Of a stretch of 31,590 nt of DNA, positions 1 through 5,879 are shown piece by piece. The notes under the pieces are model-generated. The model was not told where the DNA came from. It was given only the letters and a program-made list of their open reading frames with translations, and made no database searches. The stretch covers positions 1 through 31,590 of the forward strand of contig JBLIOL010000017.1 of the NCBI GenBank assembly GCA_047639615.1. Reading direction: 5' to 3'. Made by a program: the position numbers and the translations under genes. Source of the DNA: CAYWNK01 sp047639615. GTDB lineage: Bacteria; Planctomycetota; UBA1135; GCA-002686595. Numbering within the stretch: position 1 is the first letter of the stretch; every line of letters begins with the position of its first letter.

Positions 1-695
1 GGCCGCTGCTCGGAGGCGCGCACCAGGAGCAGCGCTATGGCCGCGCCCATGGCCAGGTTCGTGAACTCGCAGAAGTGGCCGCGGTGGTAGAAGGAACCGC
101 CGGTCGCGGGCCGCGGACTGCGGTCGTAGAAAACACTGATGATGGAAGTCAGCGTGATGTCCTGCACCAGCGCCAGCACAACGCCCGCGAGGCCAATCAT
201 CGAAACGCCTAGGAGCAGGCGCTTGATCAAATGCATGCGGCCATAGACCTGGCTCACCACGAACAGGATCAAGACCGCCGACATGAGCAAGCGCAGGTCC
301 ACGCGCGTGGCCCAGGGATAGACGCTCAGGCTGGCCTGCTCCGGCGCGTTCACGAGGCCCGCCGCAAGCCCATCCACATCGCGCCACATGGCAGCGCTTG
401 CGGGCGCGAGGGATTCCAAACGCGCCAGGTCCATGGGCACCAACTGCAAAGCCACGAAGCCCACGAAGAGCAGCGCGGGCACGTAGGCCCAGCTCCAAAC
501 CACGCGCGCTTCCGCCTCCACAAAACAGCGCAAGGCGAACACGAGTCCGAGGCAGATGGCCGCGCCCATCAGCACCAGGTGGCTAAAGGGTAGGACTCCA
601 CCCAAGGCAAAGGGCAGGTAGGTCAGCAGCGCGAGCAAGAGCGCTTCGATCACGCGCTCGAGAGTGGACAGGGGCTGTTGCGTGGATGCGTGCAT
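1..695 (-). CDS. O-antigen ligase / Wzy-like membrane protein, C-terminus off the left edge
   Basis: The minus strand is open from an ATG at 693-695 to the window edge, giving 231 codons of a multi-pass membrane protein. Hydrophobic segments are visible near residues 17-35, 39-55, 65-82 and after residue 125. Near the edge lies a GGSFYHRGHF segment followed by a membrane helix, which resembles the conserved FxNRNHFA region of the O-antigen ligase / Wzy_C superfamily; that resemblance is the basis of the call. Such proteins polymerise or ligate lipid-linked polysaccharide on the periplasmic side. The PP2C gene ends 32 bases upstream on the same strand, so the two are probably co-transcribed. 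The call is family level only: ligase and polymerase cannot be separated, and the second conserved periplasmic loop is outside the window. Confidence 0.72.
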   Translation of the reverse strand, partial: MHASTQQPLSTLERVIEALLLALLTYLPFALGGVLPFSHLVLMGAAICLGLVFALRCFVEAEARVVWSWAYVPALLFVGFVALQLVPMDLARLESLAPASAAMWRDVDGLAAGLVNAPEQASLSVYPWATRVDLRLLMSAVLILFVVSQVYGRMHLIKRLLLGVSMIGLAGVVLALVQDITLTSIISVFYDRSPRPATGGSFYHRGHFCEFTNLAMGAAIALLLVRASEQR

Positions 696-727
696 GGTTG
701 GTTTCGGATCCGATGGCAGGCGGATAA

Positions 728-1495
728 TCAGACTCGAGTCACGATCAGTGCGATGTTGTCCTGACCACCGGGATAGCCTTGGACTCCGTCCAAGGCTAGC
801 TGGGTCAATTCGGTGGCCATGCGCTGCGGGTCGCCGCCCGTGCGAATGTGTAGGGACTCCATCTGGCGCAGGCCGATGGAGGTGCGCGGCGAACGGTAGT
901 GGCACTCGTCGACGCCGTCGGTGTAGGCCAGGACCAACTCGTTCGGGCGCACGTTGAAGGCGAACTCCGTGGCGCGGCGCGGATCCAAGGAACTCGGTAC
1001 GCAGGCGCGCGCGTAGTTGGTGGTCTTGCGATTGGCGGTGCGCGGTGCGTTGTCGAGCCCGAGTACGGAGAGACTGGAGTCCCCCATGGAAACGCCGAAG
1101 CCCGCACCGCGCGCGCGGTCGAGCACGGCGATCAGCAGCGTCGTCTCCGAGCGATAGCTATCCGACTCGACCTCGTCGCCGAGGCTTAGCAGCAACTCCA
1201 AGAGCTGCATGGGCGTGCTCGGCAGGCTCTCTACGCGTGTGGCCAGGCGCGCCATCAATTCATGGCTTGCGCGCTCACCGTAGTGCGCGTCGGCCACGGC
1301 CAAGAGCGTTTGCTCGCCGTCGTCGACCACCAGCAGCGCGTCTTCGTTGTACACCTGGCCCGGCGGCTTGAAAGGTGTACGTGCGGAACCCGGACAGGAC
1401 ACACAGGCCGTGCGGCCCTGCGCCTGGACGTAGGTTTCGAACTGGTCGAGGACCAAGTAGTCCTCACCCAACTGCAAGAGCTGCTCGCGGCTCAT
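728..1495 (-). CDS. PP2C-family protein phosphatase
   Basis: A 255-residue soluble protein with the ordered motifs of metal-dependent Ser/Thr phosphatases of the PP2C (PPM) family: NED at residues 50-52, ADAHYG at 68-73 in the place of the usual DGHGG, GVSMGDSSL near 134-142, YTDGVDE at 191-197 and GGQDN at 243-247. The aspartates that bind the two metal ions (D52, D69, D193, D246) are all present, so activity is likely. The glycine after the motif 2 aspartate is replaced by alanine, a mild departure. There is no membrane segment or sensor domain. It would remove phosphate from Ser/Thr residues of unknown partner proteins. The start is the ATG at 1493-1495; the O-antigen ligase-like gene follows after 32 bases and is probably in the same transcript. 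Confidence 0.86.
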   Translation of the reverse strand: MSREQLLQLGEDYLVLDQFETYVQAQGRTACVSCPGSARTPFKPPGQVYNEDALLVVDDGEQTLLAVADAHYGERASHELMARLATRVESLPSTPMQLLELLLSLGDEVESDSYRSETTLLIAVLDRARGAGFGVSMGDSSLSVLGLDNAPRTANRKTTNYARACVPSSLDPRRATEFAFNVRPNELVLAYTDGVDECHYRSPRTSIGLRQMESLHIRTGGDPQRMATELTQLALDGVQGYPGGQDNIALIVTRV

Positions 1496-1579
1496 GGACT
1501 CTCGGAACTAACGTGTGGTGGCAGGAAACGCCCTCGGAGGGACGCCCCATCAGAGTAGCGCAGTCCGTCGGCTATGAAA

Positions 1580-1611
1580 GAAGCGCGGCCGCTATCAAGC
1601 GGTCGCGCTTC
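1580..1611 (-). terminator. hairpin, probable terminator of the 72-residue gene
   Basis: Two 13-base arms (1580-1592 and 1599-1611) around a 6-base loop match at 12 of 13 positions. On the minus strand the 3' arm is followed by CTTTC, a short T-run. It lies 49-80 bases past the stop of the gene ending at 1660 and before the PP2C gene. On the plus strand the one mismatch becomes a G-U pair but there is no T-run. Confidence 0.5.
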
Positions 1612-1628
1612 CCTGGTTCTCTCAAAGG

Positions 1629-1648
1629 GCTTCGGCGCAAGCCGAAGC
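1629..1648 (-). terminator. short perfect hairpin after the 72-residue gene
   Basis: An 8-base-pair perfect stem (1629-1636 with 1641-1648) closes a four-base loop, GCAA on the plus strand and TTGC on the minus strand. It lies 12 bases past the minus-strand stop at 1660-1662 and 18 bases from the second hairpin, so the two may act as a tandem 3'-end structure. There is only a weak CCCTTTG after it, so intrinsic termination by this stem alone is doubtful. Confidence 0.35.
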
Positions 1649-1659
1649 TGATCGTTAGC

Positions 1660-1878
1660 TCAGTGGCTGGGCGAGATGATCGGGGGCCGATCACTCGCAC
1701 CGATGCCGGGGATGCCGCCGCCGCTCGTGCTGGAGTTCCAGCCGGAGCCACCGGTGGAGCCGGAGAAGGCATCACGGCCTCGGTTACGACGTGCGTCGTC
1801 ACCTACGGAGGCTGCTGCGAGCAGGATGAAGGCGCCGGCGAGGATCAGCGCGGACTTCTTGGGTTGGATTTTGGTCAT
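1660..1878 (-). CDS. small Gly/Ser-rich exported or membrane peptide, 72 residues
   Basis: I do not recognise this gene. The ATG at 1876-1878 is preferred over a longer upstream reading because it places a basic N-terminus (MTKIQPKK) directly before a hydrophobic stretch, residues 9-25 (ALILAGAFILLAAASV), the layout of a signal peptide or single membrane anchor. The remaining 47 residues are low complexity, with Gly, Ser, Asp and Arg, a SGSTGGSGWNSSTSGGG run, and a proline-containing end. Nothing suggests an enzyme. The gene stands alone between a roughly 400-base upstream non-coding stretch and two downstream hairpins, which supports an independently transcribed small gene. A chance reading frame cannot be excluded. 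Confidence 0.5.
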   Translation of the reverse strand: MTKIQPKKSALILAGAFILLAAASVGDDARRNRGRDAFSGSTGGSGWNSSTSGGGIPGIGASDRPPIISPSH

Positions 1879-2286
1879 AGCGATAGAGCGTTCCGAGGTC
1901 CTACTCTCCCAGTAGGCACACCGTAGATCCCATGCGAAGTGGGATCCTATTCGGGCAGGAGCGCTCGGGAGCCTATCGGCCAAGTCTCGAATTGGAAAGA
2001 GCAAAAAGGCAGTCCAAGGAAAGCTTTTCACTGGGCCGTTCCAGCTTAGTCCATCGACTGCGCGTCAAGTTGTCACGCCTGCCAGGCCCCCTCATCGGGA
2101 CAAGCGGACGCCCTAGCACCATACTGGCAAAGAGGTTACGACTGCTGCCCTGGGATCTCCTGGCACGGGGCCACGTCGTATTTCAGGACATTGCATCGCA
2201 ATTGTCGCAAAATGAGCCCCTGGGTTTAACGCCAGGATCTGCAGAAATCCCGCCGGCCTTAAGGGCCGCGAGCCAGATCGAACCAA
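1879..2286. other. intergenic region, upstream of the 72-residue gene
   Basis: I see no convincing gene in this 408-base stretch; the plus-strand reading frame across it has no recognisable protein character. Near the small gene are two perfect short dyads: a 6-bp stem at 1900-1916 (CCTACT/AGTAGG) and a 7-bp stem at 1926-1946 (GATCCCA/TGGGATC), which would lie in its 5' leader on the minus strand. At the other end a weak CGGCC/GGCCG dyad near 2253-2267 follows the stop of the methyltransferase-like gene. No clear -35/-10 pair was found. Confidence 0.5.
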
Positions 2287-2757
2287 TCAGAGCCAGCGCC
2301 GAACCACTTTGCAGTAGTCCGTGTACTGCGTACCGAATTGGCGCTCGAGGTGCATTTCCTCGCCGCGAATCGCCAGCCTTCCGATGAGCGGACCCGTCAG
2401 GAGCGCCCCCAGCAGCCACCAGGGGTTGGCCCAGGCCAGGCCCAGGCCCAGCACGATGACGATGTTGGCCACGTAGATCGGGTTGCGCGAGAAGCGATTG
2501 GGACCCCTGGTGACCAGGGCGGAGGCGCCCCGGTGCGGCATGACGGTGGTGCGCACGCGGGCCATCTCACCCATGGTGAGGAGGTCCACGAGCACGGCCA
2601 GCAGGATCATGCACTTGCCGACCAGCGCCAACATGGCCGCCGTCTCTGGGGCGACCCAGGGCAGGGGCGCCCAGCGGCCGAGGGCCCAACCGCCGATCAT
2701 GATCACGGCCAAAATTAGGGGCGGCCAGGGAACGGAACTGGGGCGATCGTCGCTCAT
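2287..2757 (-). CDS. isoprenylcysteine/phospholipid methyltransferase-like membrane protein
   Basis: A 156-residue protein with about four membrane segments (near residues 13-30, 40-60, 95-110 and 112-130) and the C-terminal signature of the ICMT/PEMT family: LVTRGPNRFSRNPIYV at 81-96, then a GEEMHLERQFG segment at 132-142 and YTDYCKVVRRWL at the end. In this family the RNP region and the acidic/His segment bind S-adenosylmethionine at the membrane face. The methyl acceptor in bacteria is usually unknown, and there is no prenylated protein pathway here to suggest one. The ATG at 2755-2757 lies 6 bases past the sulfatase stop, so it is the second gene of a sulfatase operon and probably translationally coupled to it. 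Confidence 0.82.
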   Translation of the reverse strand: MSDDRPSSVPWPPLILAVIMIGGWALGRWAPLPWVAPETAAMLALVGKCMILLAVLVDLLTMGEMARVRTTVMPHRGASALVTRGPNRFSRNPIYVANIVIVLGLGLAWANPWWLLGALLTGPLIGRLAIRGEEMHLERQFGTQYTDYCKVVRRWL

Positions 2758-2763
2758 GTGGGA

Positions 2764-4227
2764 CTAGTACTTGAGCTCGAGATCGTTGTCGCGCAGCTCG
2801 GCGAGCTTGGTCGCGAGCTGCGCGCGCATGCGCAGGGTGACCTCGATGTTCTCGATCCCCTCCGACGCAAGGTTGTGCACCTGCTCGGGGTCGGCGTACA
2901 TGTCGAAGAGTTCCTCGCCCTTCTGCCCCTGCTCTCCATAGGCGATGTAAGCCCAGCGCCGCTCGCGCAGCAAGAAGCCCTTGCCGTTGACGCTGAAGGC
3001 AGCGCTGCGCACCTCTTGCTCGGGATCGTCCAGGAGCGCGCTGATGTCCGCGCCTTGCAGGCGCCCTTGTACCTCCAAGCCGCACAGGCTCGAGAGGGTC
3101 GGGTAGAGGTCCAGCAGCTCCACCAGCGAGTGACACACGGCCGGCGCCTTGCCCGGCACGGAGATGATCAGCGGCACGCGCGCGGACTCCTCGTGCAGGC
3201 TAACTTTGGCCCAGAAGTCGTGCTCGCCCAGGTGGAAGCCGTGGTCGCTGGTGAAGATCACGATCGTGTTATCGCGCTTGCCCGATGCTTCGAGGGCCGC
3301 GAGTACTTTGCCCACCTGCGCATCCATGTAGGCCACGCTGGCGTAGTAGCCGGCAACCGCCTTGCGCTGGCGCAGCTCGTCCATCTTCATGTTCAGGCTG
3401 GTCTTGTAGTTGATGCCAGCCTTTGGGATATCGTCCCAATCGTTCTTGTGCTTCGTCGGCAGCACCACCTCATCAATGGGGTAGTCCGTGTGGTAGCCAG
3501 CGGGCGAAACGAAGGGCACGTGCGGGCGCACGAAACCGACGGCCAGGAAGAAGGGCTCGTCGCCCATATTCGCTAGCAGCTCGCAGGCCTTGGCCGCGGT
3601 CTTGCCGTCGGAGTGCACCAGGTCGTCGCCCTCGGCGGCCACCACCACGAAGGTGTTGCCACCCATGACCGGCTTCTTGCCGTCAGGGTTTCCCTCGAGG
3701 GTTTCGCCCACGCCGGGCGCTTTCCACTCCGGGCCTTGGCTGTTGAAGCGCGCGCTCCAGGAGGCGGGATCGTCCGCGCCGTGGCTGCCGGCTTCGATGC
3801 CGCCGGGCACGCCCATGTGGAAGATCTTGCTGACGCGGGTCGTGTCGTAGCCGGCGTTCTTGAAGTGCTGGGCCCAGGTCGCGCGCTCGCCGATGGCCGG
3901 GCGCGGGCTCTTGTAGCCCAGCATCTTGATGGCGTGCGGGTAGTAGCCCGACATGAAGGACGCGCGCGACGGGCCGCAGTAGGTGCCCTGGCAATAGGCG
4001 CGCGTGAAGACCACGCCCTCTGCCGCCAAGCTGTCAATGTTCGGCGTCTTGCAAGACTTGCTGCCGTAGACCGAGAGCGCCGTGGCGGTCAGATCATCCG
4101 AGATGATGAAGAGCACATTCGGACGCTCTTGTTGCGGCGACTCTGACTTAGGCGCTTGTGCGGCCGTCAGATTCGGAGCAAGCAGCAGCAGCACAGCTGC
4201 CAGAACACGCGCGGGGAATAGCTTCAT
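2764..4227 (-). CDS. secreted sulfatase, iduronate-2-sulfatase-like
   Basis: A 487-residue alkaline-phosphatase-superfamily sulfatase. A signal peptide covers residues 1-25 (a hydrophobic run ending TAAQA). RPNVLFIISDD at 35-45 gives the paired metal-binding aspartates D44/D45. CGPSR at 84-88 is the sulfatase CxPSR signature whose cysteine C84 must be converted to formylglycine by a maturase; none is encoded in this window. RPHVPF at 234-239 and TSDHGFHLGEH at 326-336, with D328/H329 and K341, complete the active site. The GYYASVAYMDAQVG region and overall order match the iduronate-2-sulfatase-like branch common in planctomycetes, where these enzymes strip sulfate from algal or host polysaccharides in the periplasm. 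The ICMT-like gene follows after 6 bases. A 24-base repeat lies 53 bases before the ATG at 4225-4227. Confidence 0.93.
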   Translation of the reverse strand: MKLFPARVLAAVLLLLAPNLTAAQAPKSESPQQERPNVLFIISDDLTATALSVYGSKSCKTPNIDSLAAEGVVFTRAYCQGTYCGPSRASFMSGYYPHAIKMLGYKSPRPAIGERATWAQHFKNAGYDTTRVSKIFHMGVPGGIEAGSHGADDPASWSARFNSQGPEWKAPGVGETLEGNPDGKKPVMGGNTFVVVAAEGDDLVHSDGKTAAKACELLANMGDEPFFLAVGFVRPHVPFVSPAGYHTDYPIDEVVLPTKHKNDWDDIPKAGINYKTSLNMKMDELRQRKAVAGYYASVAYMDAQVGKVLAALEASGKRDNTIVIFTSDHGFHLGEHDFWAKVSLHEESARVPLIISVPGKAPAVCHSLVELLDLYPTLSSLCGLEVQGRLQGADISALLDDPEQEVRSAAFSVNGKGFLLRERRWAYIAYGEQGQKGEELFDMYADPEQVHNLASEGIENIEVTLRMRAQLATKLAELRDNDLELKY

Positions 4228-4280
4228 AGGCTTAGCCTGCCTTATTCATGAACACGCGCTCCAGAGTTTGCAGGTCGTTC

Positions 4281-4304
4281 CCTAGAAGCGTGTCGCGCAT
4301 AGCC
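4281..4304 (-). repeat. 24-base repeat, copy 1, 53 bases before the sulfatase start
   Basis: This sequence starts CCTAGAAGCG and ends GCATAGCC on the plus strand. It matches positions 5339-5362 at 22 of 24 bases, in the same orientation, and both copies lie just upstream of minus-strand start codons (53 and 83 bases). The flanks outside the 24 bases do not align well. It may be a shared regulatory site, a leader element or part of a dispersed genomic repeat. Confidence 0.75.
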
Positions 4305-4476
4305 GAGTTTGCGAGGCATGTGCCATTTTTCGCGAGGCAAGGCGCGCCAAGACCCTCGTAACCGTAGCTACCCCGGGTTTGGTGCAACGCAGCATCGCGG
4401 ATTAGGAGGCGAGAGGGTGGCGAAGCCGCCCATTTGCGAAGTCTGGTGCGCGTCTTCCTGAACAAAGCAGGCCTAC

Positions 4477-4498
4477 GCGTGCTCTGACTCAGGCACGC
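4477..4498 (-). terminator. weak hairpin after the OB lipoprotein gene
   Basis: A 6-base-pair stem (4477-4482 GCGTGC with 4493-4498 GCACGC) with a 10-base loop begins 1 base past the minus-strand stop at 4500-4502. There is no T-run after it, so it is at best a factor-dependent or 3'-protecting structure. Confidence 0.28.
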
Positions 4499-4499
4499 A

Positions 4500-5255
4500 T
4501 CATTGAGGGGTGACGGCGGCGTCTTCGATGATTAGTTCGTACTTGTAGCCGAAGCCAAAGTCCTTGTCCGCGATCAGGATGCCGCGTACTTCGACCATGT
4601 CCCCCACTTCTAGGGTGGCGTCGGTGGTGACGGTCAGGTCGTTGGTGCCTGCGGAGCCCGAGCCATCCTGAATGTGGATCCAGTTGGTCTTCATGATGTC
4701 CGCGTTGAACTTAACCACCTCGGCGCGGATGACGACTTGCTTGCCTACGAGCTCGTCGCGTTTCAGAAAGATGTCTTCGACGGTCTGGCCGCCGGCAGCA
4801 GCTTCGACGCTGATCGTGGACGCGGCGGCATCGGGATTGGTGGGTTGGCCTGCGGTATGGAAGGCGCTCACATCGATGTCGGCGTCGGCGCCCGAGAGGG
4901 CGGCAGCGAAGTAGATCACGTCAAAGGTGCGCTCGAGGGTCTTGCTCTCGAAGCCGCGCATGGTCATCAGGCCAGTGGCCGAGACACGATCGCCGACCTT
5001 GGCGCTGGTCTCGGGGCCCGCGGCCCAGAGCTTGTCCGCGCCGGTGTCGATCAGGGCGTAGGTGTAGCCGCCGGCGTTCATGGTCTCGAGGACGGCGCCG
5101 GTGATGCTATTCGGGGTTGAGGCCGGGGCGGAGCCGTTCGCAACGGGCTGCTCAGCGCCGGCGCCCATGGCCTGATCGGCCTGGGGCTGGGGCTCGGTGG
5201 AGCAGCTGAAGAGCAGGCTGGTGCAGAGAAGGAGAGACGGCGTGAGGAGCTTCAC
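4500..5255 (-). CDS. lipoprotein with two OB-like domains, NrfJ-type
   Basis: A 251-residue predicted lipoprotein: LLLCTSLLFSC puts the lipobox cysteine at C18, followed by a polar Gln/Ala/Gly linker to about residue 50. Residues 51-117 (ITGAVLETMNAGGYTYALID, then LWAAGP, VGDRVS and TLERTFDVIYFA) strongly resemble the small OB-like domain of NrfJ-related proteins found with cytochrome c nitrite reductase and in other periplasmic proteins. Residues 165-247 (GKQVVIRAEVVKFN, NWIHIQDG, VGDMVEVRGIL) form a second OB-like unit. No catalytic residues are visible; a binding or structural role outside the inner or on the outer membrane is inferred. The start codon is GTG at 5253-5255. The next gene, the sulfatase, is 272 bases downstream, so a shared transcript is uncertain, although both carry the same upstream repeat. 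Confidence 0.75.
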   Translation of the reverse strand: MKLLTPSLLLCTSLLFSCSTEPQPQADQAMGAGAEQPVANGSAPASTPNSITGAVLETMNAGGYTYALIDTGADKLWAAGPETSAKVGDRVSATGLMTMRGFESKTLERTFDVIYFAAALSGADADIDVSAFHTAGQPTNPDAAASTISVEAAAGGQTVEDIFLKRDELVGKQVVIRAEVVKFNADIMKTNWIHIQDGSGSAGTNDLTVTTDATLEVGDMVEVRGILIADKDFGFGYKYELIIEDAAVTPQ

Positions 5256-5338
5256 GGGGGACTTGTGGCTTTGGAGAAGGGGTACCGGAATGGCGGTCGA
5301 GGGCGCGCAGTCTAGTGCATGCCAGAGAGGGTGACTCG

Positions 5339-5362
5339 CCTAGGAGCGTGTCGCACATAGCC
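5339..5362 (-). repeat. 24-base repeat, copy 2, 83 bases before the OB lipoprotein start
   Basis: Partner of 4281-4304, differing at two positions (both A/G transitions). It is in the same orientation relative to the following minus-strand gene. Immediately beyond it, away from the gene, lies a CGCCGG/CCGGCG stem (5369-5389) that copy 1 lacks, so the conserved unit seems to be the 24 bases themselves. Confidence 0.75.
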
Positions 5363-5456
5363 CATGGTCGCCGGGGGCCGCCTCCGGCGCCGTCAGCAGT
5401 AGTGAGAACATGCTTCAGCACTTTGTCCCAGGGCGTGCGACCCGCTGGGCCCAGAA

Positions 5457-5470
5457 CTAACCCGGGTTAG
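5457..5470. promoter_or_regulatory. perfect 14-base palindrome, possible operator
   Basis: CTAACCCGGGTTAG is its own reverse complement. It lies 201 bases before the OB lipoprotein start and 409 bases before the propeller gene start, in otherwise non-coding DNA. A binding site for a dimeric regulator is possible, but no regulator gene is in the window to match it with. Confidence 0.3.
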
Positions 5471-5824
5471 GGACTGACTTGGTTGCCTGTGAAGAGAATT
5501 CCAGGTCGCTGCAGACTGGAAATGCGGCCTGAGTTATCGAATTAGTAACCGATGAGACTTTTTTAGGTTGCGTCAAATTACCAGCCGGCGCAGAGGAAAC
5601 TCAAATGGGTCTCACTAGGTAGCCCTCATGCGCGCCAAATGCGGCTTCTCTCAATAAGCGACCAATACAGGGCCCTGGCGAGCCGGTAGCAGGGTTCAGG
5701 GCCCTTAAAATATCTTGGGATAACGTGACGCAGACGCGCTCCGAACTCGTTGTATCCAGTGTAATAAGGTTCCCATTACCCGTGGGACCCTCGCCCCCCC
5801 CAGCAGAGATTCGCGCCTAGCTCC

Positions 5825-5842
5825 AAACCTCGTTAGAGGTTT
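5825..5842 (+). promoter_or_regulatory. hairpin in the leader of the propeller gene
   Basis: A perfect 7-base-pair stem, AAACCTC/GAGGTTT, with a GTTA loop, ends 37 bases before the ATG at 5880. A single extra T follows, so termination is weak. It may be a leader structure affecting expression of the downstream gene. Confidence 0.3.
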
Positions 5843-5879
5843 TGAAGGCACTCAGATCTGCCTCGCTCGACTGCTCCAA

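Larger units (their letters stand above)
4228..4499. other. leader/intergenic region before the sulfatase
   Basis: This 272-base stretch separates two minus-strand genes. A 77-codon minus reading frame exists but is arginine-rich, has no family character and runs through the repeat, so I do not call it. It contains the 24-base repeat (4281-4304), a TTTTT run near 4324, and a CCCCGGG core at 4372-4378. The promoter of the sulfatase operon is probably here, but I could not pick a specific site. Confidence 0.5.
5256..5879. other. 624-base divergent intergenic region with several palindromes
   Basis: No gene is supported here. The base composition drops relative to the neighbours. It separates the minus-strand lipoprotein from the plus-strand propeller gene and so must hold both promoters. 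Visible structure: the 24-base repeat at 5339-5362; a CGCCGG/CCGGCG dyad at 5369-5389; a perfect 14-base palindrome at 5457-5470; a T6 run near 5560; two direct copies of CAGGGCCCT (5668-5676 and 5697-5705), each palindromic at its core, the second followed by TAAAATATC; a GTAAT/ATTAC dyad around 5761-5779; and a perfect hairpin at 5825-5842. I could not assign a -35/-10 pair with confidence. Confidence 0.6.

Noticed and set aside
2758..3576. 272-codon plus-strand open frame
   Set aside because: It is antisense to the sulfatase, whose full set of catalytic motifs is in the other strand.
4232..4465. 77-codon minus-strand frame before the sulfatase
   Set aside because: It is basic and without family character, runs through the 24-base repeat and ends just before the sulfatase start; more likely leader sequence.
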